Source: Chara braunii
Lineage: Eukaryota; Streptophyta; Charophyceae; Charales; Characeae
Assembly: GCA_003427395.1 (NCBI GenBank)
Contig: BFEA01000397.1
Location: 699,657-749,484, forward strand
Length of the DNA: 49,828 nucleotides
Reading direction: 5' to 3'
Shown here one piece after another: positions 43,912-49,828 of the stretch. The number at the start of each line of letters is the position of its first letter. Within the stretch, counting starts at the first letter, position 1. The translations under genes were made by a program, and so were the position numbers. The notes beneath the pieces were generated by a model that saw only the letters and a program-made list of their open reading frames with translations, was not told where the DNA came from and did not search any database.

Positions 43912-44233
43912 ACGTAGTTGTGTCCAGTCTTGTGAGTCCCAATCAACCCCCTTATTAAGGACATTCTTTCTCAGTATCGTGCAGATGCATGTAAGCAGCT
44001 CCTCGGTCGACCAGATATTGCTCGGTTTGAATTTCAGATGCTGTGTGTCCAGGAGCATGTTGTGCGTGTGCCACAGCAGCCCCGCCTCTTTGTTTTCTTA
44101 GAATCTCACGTACAGGTCTTTGCAGGCCATCTTTAATCCTTCTGTTGACACGCTAATGGTGGCCATTGCCCCAGGTTCGTAATTGCTAGCTATGAATTCA
44201 TGTGTTATAAGTATCCCTTCCTTCTGCATGTGC
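43912..44233 (-). pseudogene. LINE-3 ORF1, C-terminal remnant (5'-truncated copy)
   Basis: On the minus strand from 44233: HEFIASNYEPGA, MACKDLYVRF, stop, then ENKEAGLLWHTHN, LLDTQHLKFKPSNIWS, ILRKNVLNKGVDWDS. It aligns with the ORF1 ends of LINE-1 (15740-16033) and LINE-2. It stops at the gypsy-2 junction near 44230, so the inserted LINE was truncated inside ORF1, as expected for incomplete reverse transcription. It ends ~40 bp before the ORF2 ATG. Confidence 0.8.
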
Positions 44234-44235
44234 CA

Positions 44236-44870
44236 TCCAAGCAACGTCATTCCTCCGTAGGCGGGGGTGTATGGATCCTCGGAGTCGGCAGGTGACAGAC
44301 AAGGCTCCAGCCGAGTTGGACGTGCTTCGTCGCCAATTGAAAGAGCTCACAGATAAGGGTTTGATTCGACCTAGTACCTCCCCCTTCGGCTCACCAGTTC
44401 TATTTGTTCCAAAGGAGGGGACGGTAAGGATGTGCATTGATTATAGCGGATTCAATGCCATCACTGTTAAAAACGCAAAGCCTCCACCTCACATCGACAA
44501 CCTTTTGGATAGGGTGCAAGGATTAAGTATTTCAGTAAGATAGATCTTAAGTCCGACTACCATCAAATTGCCATTAGACCACAGGATCAGCACAAAACCG
44601 CATTTCAGACCAGGTATGGTATGTTCGAGTTTGTGGTAATGCCTTTTGGTCTCTACAATGCGCTGGGCAAATTCTACCACGCCATGAATAGGGTCTTTCA
44701 TGACTACTTAGACAAGTTTATCGCCGTGTATCTTAACGATATCCTCATCTTTAGTAAGTTTGTCGAGGAGCATGCGCAAGGCTTAGATCTTGTGTTAGGC
44801 CTCCTTAGAAAACACAAGTATAAGATCAATGAAGAGAAATGCGAATTTCACATAGTATGCTTGACAATGC
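44236..44870 (+). pseudogene. Gypsy-2 reverse transcriptase, internally deleted
   Basis: Resumes the element cut at 38657. 44271-44543: [51 protein letters not shown]. After a frameshift (~44525): [15 protein letters not shown]-type text, FVVMPFGLYNALGKF and the active site VYLNDILIFSK (YLDD has become YLND). It stops after INEEKCEFH, near 44855. The RT thumb, connection and the whole RNase H are missing, and the next residues belong to integrase. Confidence 0.9.
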
Positions 44871-46075
44871 AAAAAAGTACGTTTAGACTTGCCAAGTCTG
44901 TCAGCAGGATAAGCCGCGAACTCAAGCTGCACCGCTTGAGTTATTGAAGTCATTGCCTATTCCTGTGGGTGCGGGACATAATGTTTCCATGGACTTCATG
45001 GATACACTCATGACCAACAAGAGTGACAAGCGGCACATCTTCGGCAGAGTGGACAGGTTGACTAAGTACGCTAGACTAATTGCCATGCCAAAAAGCGCAA
45101 GGACTGAACACGTCATCAAGTTATTCATGGATATTTGGGTGTGTGATTTTGGACTGCCGAAGTCTATTGTTAGTGAGAGAGATGTCCAGTTCACAAGCGA
45201 AGTATGGAAGAAGGTTGTTGAACAAATGGGCAGTCAACTCCAAATGACTTCGGAGAATCATCTCGAAGCCAACGGTCAAGCGGAACAGATGAACCGTGCG
45301 GTGCAGCACTCGTTGAGGCATTACGTCAAGCCCAACCAAGACGACTGGGATGAGAAAGTTTCTCTCATTGCCAGTCTGTACAATAACGTTGTACACAACA
45401 CCACCGGCGTCTGTCCCAATCAGCTGCATTTGGGGTGGAAGCCTAGATCTGCAATAGACTTCCTCCTTCCTGAAAACCGACCAACTGCAACGCTTGGAAC
45501 CATAGAGTTTGATGTCCAGTACGAGGAGCCGTTGCAGCAGGCTGTGTCGAGCACATCAGAAAATCTCAGGAGGCAATGATTGCCTCTGAGAACAAACACA
45601 AACGACAGTCCACATTTCAAGTAGGGGAACGTGTCTGGGTAAAGGCTAGTGAATTAGGACAGGAATTCAAAATCTCTCGGAAACTGATGCCTCAATATTT
45701 CGGTCCTTGGGAAGTTTTGGATATTGTAGGTGGTGATTTGGATGGACCCTCATGCGCCATAAGAATCCCTGGTCATCTGCACACTTACCTTGTGTTTCAC
45801 GCTTCCAAGCTTGGACCTTTCGAGGACACTGATCAGTTCCCATCAAGGATATCAATGCTGGCCCCAACCATGGATGGTCATGTGGATTTCGACGACATTT
45901 CGGAACAAAAAGACTTGCCTGTTCCCAAGCCTGTGGGCAGGGGAAGACCACCCAAACCTATGAGAGAGTACCAGGTCAGATTCAGGCACCATACGAATCC
46001 AAAGGAAGATCGTTGATTCACAACAGAGGAGCTCGTCAAAACAGCACCTCAGATTGTGGCCGAGAACGAAAGAAA
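44871..46075 (+). pseudogene. Gypsy-2 integrase with GPY/F-like and chromodomain-like tail
   Basis: The end of the HHCC zinc finger (CQVCQQDKP, ~44890) is followed by the catalytic core: VSMDFMDTL (D), VSERDVQFTSEVW (D), NGQAEQMNR (E), the D,D-35-E set retained. Then HNTTGVCPNQLHLGWKPR, a frameshift near 45575, ERVWVKASELG, MPQYFGPWEVL (GPY/F-like) and LHTYLVFHASKLGPF. A C-terminal chromodomain-like stretch (EYQVRFRHHT, FTTEELVKTAPQIV) is broken by TGA at 46014-46016 where Trp is expected. The order RT before integrase assigns it to Ty3/gypsy. Confidence 0.9.
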
Positions 46076-46126
46076 GTTAAAGGGGAAAGCACCTGCATAG
46101 AAGCATCTCAGCGGACTTTCAAAACT

Positions 46127-47112
46127 AAGGGGGATGGAATGTGAGGATTGAGCCCTCACAGGGCCGCCATCAGATATGCAAATGTTCTGGGCTGCGGCCT
46201 CCAGCAAGCCTTGTGCCCGCCCTAAGTGAAAGCGGGCCTGAATATCCACACGAGGTCAATTTCAGACATTTTTCGTATGACGGGTATCAGACAGTTGAAG
46301 CACACCAGTTGGTTACAAAGCAACATGAGCCTATCGTGGCTCCTTCCGAAAGTTGTAGCTGAGTCGAACAGTTGAGCCCAGGGCTCAGGCGGTTGCGCAC
46401 TGGGCACAAGCACTCAGAGGCCGACACATCATGGAAAGGTCGCGGACCAATGAGAATACAACGTTGTCATTACACATCTATGGCAGGCCAATGAGATAGC
46501 AGCAGACACTTGGAGCCTGGGAGGCTGCCTGGACATGCCTAACTGCACGAGGCCCGGGCCAGTATCTGAAACTGGGCCTGGGCGCAGACACTTGGGGCCA
46601 GCCTGAACTTACTAGGCCCCAACACACCTGACCAGACCAGCCAGCAGCGGACAAGCTTTCCATAAAGGAAAGTGTGCGCCCCTGGGCACGGCATTCTGGC
46701 CTGTGCAGGCAATGCGGCCATGCTGCTGCATCGTCGGACAAGCAGCTGCTCTAGCGCTACTGGCCAGGGTGCACATGGGCGCAAGAGGGCGCTGCAGTGG
46801 CAGCGGGCGCACGGCGGCCATAGCCGGGCTGCACGTGCGGGTAGCAGGTGATGGCGATGATGGTCTTTGGGTAGAAGGCGCATGAGGTGGGGGAGACGCG
46901 GTGTGATGAGGAGCGGAGAGACGTACCTGGGGTATGCAGACGGTCGGCATTGGTGATGACGTCATGTACATGGTCTTCGATGTGATCTGGTTGCATGAAC
47001 GTAGGAGGCATAGATAGGCTGCGCAGTGCAGGCTGGGCGCTTGGCGCCAAACAGTAGGAGTGACATTGGATACAGTGTTGATGTGACCAGAGAGCGTTGA
47101 CATTGACATACA
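46127..47112 (+). mobile_element. Gypsy-2 polypurine tract and probable 3' LTR
   Basis: The polypurine tract AAGGGGGATGGAA (46127-46139) immediately precedes TGTGAGG (46140), a typical LTR start. TGTGAGG pairs with CCTCACA at 46154-46160. The LTR end is not fixed. A change to unrelated minus-strand gypsy sequence at about 47115 sets an upper limit, and ACA near 47109-47111 is a candidate. Inside, GCAGACACTTGG occurs twice (46502 and 46583). No matching 5' LTR is visible, so length and identity cannot be verified here. Confidence 0.65.
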
Positions 47113-47115
47113 AGT

Positions 47116-47373
47116 TCATTGTATTACTCTTATTTGGATGTTATCTTGGTGCATTCTGCTCTCTGCTTGGTACATGACTATCTCGGCAACTCCGTGTTTT
47201 TTTTGCAATCTGGATTTCTGTCTATCGCTCTCGCTCATATTACTTGCATCTTGAACTTCCATTCCCAAATACATCTTTTTAACTGCTCTATGGGAGGAAA
47301 AACTCTTGGTGGACCCGCTGTGTCTAATTGCACATATCCTTATCTTGCCAACCCCTACATCCATTATCACTGA
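47116..47373 (-). pseudogene. Gypsy-3 protease remnant
   Basis: The minus-strand frame from 47373 reads MDVGVGKIRICAIRHSGSTK, then SFSSHRAVKKMYLGMEV, matching the retropepsin pattern (..A.[LV]DSG[ST]..F.S..VVKKL). The catalytic Asp is replaced by His (HSG), so it cannot be active. It lies downstream, in the same orientation, of the gag described next. No RT follows, because gypsy-2 LTR DNA begins at about 47115. Confidence 0.65.
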
Positions 47374-47389
47374 CTGCCCTCTTGTTTAC

Positions 47390-48950
47390 TTTTATTAGTC
47401 CAGAGTCCCCCAGACACTGCAGAAAGTGACCAGTTCCTCACCTATGTCTATCAGGGGACCGTGCAAAGACATCCTACGACAAGCAACTGTTGGACAACAG
47501 TTGACCACCTCAACCTTTGCCTTGGCCCGGAGATGAGAAGGGTTTTCGTCTGCGTGCACCTTTTTCTCCACTGACACTCTCAGCTCCAACAGAAGCAGCT
47601 GCCATTTCTACTGGCCAATTCATTTTGATTGCTTGTTGCCCATGTTGTTGCTGTGGTCCTGGCTGGTTCTACTATGGGTGGAAGGAAATGATGTGGCCCT
47701 CCTTGCCACACTGGAAACATGGTTGGTTATCCCGGCGTTGAAGCCACTAGGACTCGGATAGGCTCATTTGCTTTGGAATCCAAGGTTGGCCTTCCTCACA
47801 CCTTGGGTTTGGTTGAAACCTCCTTGGCCCTCCCCTACAGGTCGCAACGGTGGCGTACTACCCTCCATGAGTATACCCCTGCAAGAAGTAACTCTGCTCT
47901 CCTCCCTGATAGCACACAAACAAAAGGTCCCTAATCCTTTCATTACTGACGACCTTTTTCCCTCCAAACATATTTTCCTTTCTCAACTCAAAGGTGAGAG
48001 GAAGATCATCACGGTGTAGTTGCTGCAGTGTTGTAAACTGTCAGGCCCGCTCAATAAATTTTCTGTAAGTGAAACCTTTCTGACCCATTTTTGCAGCTAG
48101 CACCAAGCTAATGGGTTCAAGCACAGCGTGGTGAATCGGATTCAATTACTACGCTAGCATGACCCCATGACCTTGCCTTCCTATCAAGTTGTCCATCGGG
48201 TGGATCACTGCACTTAGTCCAATGAATTTCAATAAAGCAATATATCATTTTAATTCCCTCATTTTGGTTTTTGAGCTCACTAAGAAAGTCAGCGAGTAGC
48301 ATGCTAGCACCATTTGGGTTTAGTGGGTCTTTAAATTCTTTCTGTGCCACTTGTTGCATTACCCAGGCTAGCGCAAACAAAGACTACCTAATGGTTTACT
48401 GAAATCCATTTTATAGCAGAACTTTTCTTCCCTTGCCCCATAGCAGGGTTCCTTCTGCATCTGCCTCTCATCTTCATTGTGTTCTTGCCTTTCCTTTGAC
48501 ACTCACTGCTCTAACTTGTTCTGGTGCCTTGAAGCCTGCAGATTCCACCCTAAAGTCTTCCTGTACTCTCCCCTGCGTATTGTTATTTAAGGTGGTCAGC
48601 TTGTTGTTGAGGGTACTAAAATTTTGCTTCACCTCGATGCTATTCTTCTCCATTATCTTTGCCACCTCCTTTCATTTCTTCTGCAACTCCTCAACCATTG
48701 CCTGATTATTGAGGGCCAGCGTGGCTAAACCAATCACATTCACCTAGCCGCTCCCCTTCTACTCGTAATTGTAGGAGAACAATAACATTTCTTTGTACAG
48801 CTCTATCACCAACTCCTGCATCTCTTCCTCCTCTCCCTTTGTCTGCTAACCTACTCCAGATTGATTCAACTACCGGGTTATGAAGGATTACCCTCGAGTC
48901 GCCATAGGCAGTTTCGGGCTGAACGTTCTCAAGATTTATTCTTATCATCG
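47390..48950 (-). pseudogene. Gypsy-3 gag remnant
   Basis: Minus-strand frames in order: a possible N-terminal part (48948-48706), a coiled-coil-like segment (48665-48474, VKQNFSTLNNKLTTLNNN), a capsid-like segment (48380-48117, FALAWVMQQVAQKEF, MLLADFLSELKN), MGQKGFTYRKFIERA, LPLTFELRKENMFGG, then a zinc-knuckle relic CFQCGKEGHIISFH (about 47727-47687) in which the last Cys is His, followed by Gln/Pro-rich text. Many stops and frameshifts. Identified from the gag-knuckle-protease order; clade uncertain. Confidence 0.6.
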
Positions 48951-49069
48951 CAAATAGAACACCCGACCAGGTGGTTTATAACTGCAATGAACTGCAGTGT
49001 TATGCGGGCCGTACACTACTTCTCCCTGCTTTTGTCTGGTTCCGAGCTCTGCGGGACTTGACCCCATGA

Positions 49070-49072
<3 letters not shown>

Positions 49073-49103
<31 letters not shown>

Positions 49104-49208
49104 CTGATATTACCAATCAGAGAAATGAGGCCGGGGTCCTCACAGTCTGCCCGGAAAAAACGAACCGAACTTGCTGAGAACCAGGCTCAGTGTCCCTAAT
49201 GTGGTGAC

Positions 49209-49241
<33 letters not shown>

Positions 49242-49400
49242 ACCAAAAAGTACTAATAGTAATAAGCTATGCTATAACAACAATTCTGGTCTCCTAATCC
49301 GAGAGCAACCACTAGCCCTCCCTATACCAAGACATTGTAAAACAGAAACAGTACCAACCTAACCAATGTCACCCATAGCTGATCTTTCCTCGCCACCAAG
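49073..49400 (-). mobile_element. Poly(A)-tailed repeat family E, copy 2
   Basis: On the minus strand from about 49400: TTGGTACTGTTTC, ACAATGTCTTGGTATAGGGA, GGGCTAGTGG, then a (ATC)n tract (49240-49206), GGTTCTCAGCAAG, GACTGTGAGGACC, CCCGGCCTCA and poly(A)29 (plus-strand T run, 49073-49101). It matches 27150-27472 in inverted orientation. Confidence 0.75.
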
Positions 49401-49679
49401 CAGCCCCCCCCGATTTGCCAGCAGATTGCCTTCCTCCCTCGGCAACCCCCAGATCTCTCTACAAGGCCTCACGCTCCTGTCTTTGCAGGTTACAGGGCAA
49501 TGCCCCAGCTCCGGCCAGCGTCGTTCTGGCGTCGGCAAAACAGAGGCACAGAAAAGAACAACTACGTAGATATCGGTCCGGGTTCCACCATTCCTGAAAT
49601 CCTATATCCCGGATGTGGAAGAAAAATAGATGCTGCCCAAAAAATCCAGAACACCAGAAACATTAATGAGATAATGATA

Positions 49680-49828
49680 CTTTTTTTTTTGTTTTTAAAT
49701 CCTCCTACCCTCTCTGTACCACGACATTACATCTTCGAGACAATACCCTCCTAACCCAATGTCTGCCATGGCTGACCTGTTCTCGCCACCTAGACTATCC
49801 CTGGCCCCCTAGGATGTCAAGGCAGCCC
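49680..49828 (-). mobile_element. Poly(A)-tailed repeat family E, copy 3, truncated and running out of window
   Basis: The plus-strand text CTCTGTACCACGACATTACA, CCCAATGTCTGCCATGGCTG, ACCTGTTCTCGCCACC resembles 49316-49398 (CCCTATACCAAGACATTGTA, CCAATGTCACCCATAGCTGA). A T run (49681-49696) lies on its poly(A) side. It lacks the (ATC)n and GGTTCTCAGC part, so the 3' end differs from copies 1 and 2. From 49400 to 49680 no gene is recognised. Confidence 0.6.

Noticed and set aside
41317-44101. Several plus-strand ORFs opposite LINE-3
   Set aside because: They are antisense shadows of the minus-strand endonuclease and RT frames.
32073-46016. TGA read as tryptophan (codon reassignment)
   Set aside because: TGA appears at Arg as well as Trp positions and alongside frameshifts and TAA/TAG stops, which is better explained by pseudogene decay.

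Overview
The window looks like repeat-dense nuclear DNA from a streptophyte (a charophyte alga or land plant). Evidence: plant-type telomere motifs (TTTAGGG)n, Ty3/gypsy elements with a chromodomain-like tail, plant L1-type LINEs whose ORF2 ends in a zf-RVT-like CX2C...HX4C motif, U6-derived retrocopies, very long CT/GA microsatellites, and a fragmented WD40 gene. A charophyte such as Chara is a guess from overall style. I see no intact host gene, no CRISPR array, no operon and no bacterial or organellar genes. Most long ORFs are low-complexity shadows or antisense frames of retroelements.

Layout. 1-10,130: a decayed minus-strand Ty3/gypsy RT/RNase H carrying an in-frame MITE, minisatellites, two copies of a ~168 bp MITE, a composite CT-rich satellite, three U6-derived fragments, tRNA-derived SINE pieces, a foldback element and a WD40 pseudogene scrap. 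10,141-11,750: nothing recognisable. 11,755-17,790: a decayed, 3'-truncated LINE (LINE-1) holding a duplicated tRNA-like repeat. 17,800-20,790: a compound CTCC/GGAG low-complexity block bounded by (AATC)n/(GATT)n tracts and containing a strong hairpin. 21,100-28,540: short retroposed pieces (LINE 3' tails, SINEs, two U6 copies), a foldback element and another strong hairpin. 28,580-30,204: a minus-strand WD40 plus coiled-coil gene, probably a pseudogene. 30,516-30,860: assembly gap. 30,861-36,145: LINE-2, plus strand, nearly full ORF2 with poly(A). 36,383-46,139: gypsy-2, plus strand, split between protease and RT by LINE-3 (minus strand, 38,658-44,233). 46,140-~47,110: probable gypsy-2 3' LTR. 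47,116-48,950: gag and protease of another gypsy element, minus strand. 49,073-49,828: two tails of another poly(A) repeat family.

How the parts relate. The three LINEs share one architecture: an ORF1 ending in a conserved C-terminal segment, then ORF2 with an APE endonuclease, RT and zinc-binding tail. LINE-2 and LINE-3 end in the same 3' hairpins plus poly(A). Two further truncated tails carry these hairpins, and LINE-2 has an upstream hairpin variant with apparent compensatory substitutions. Five U6 pieces, several with poly(A) or target-site duplications, and a Pol III-type SINE family fit the idea that this LINE machinery mobilised cellular small RNAs. That link is inference.
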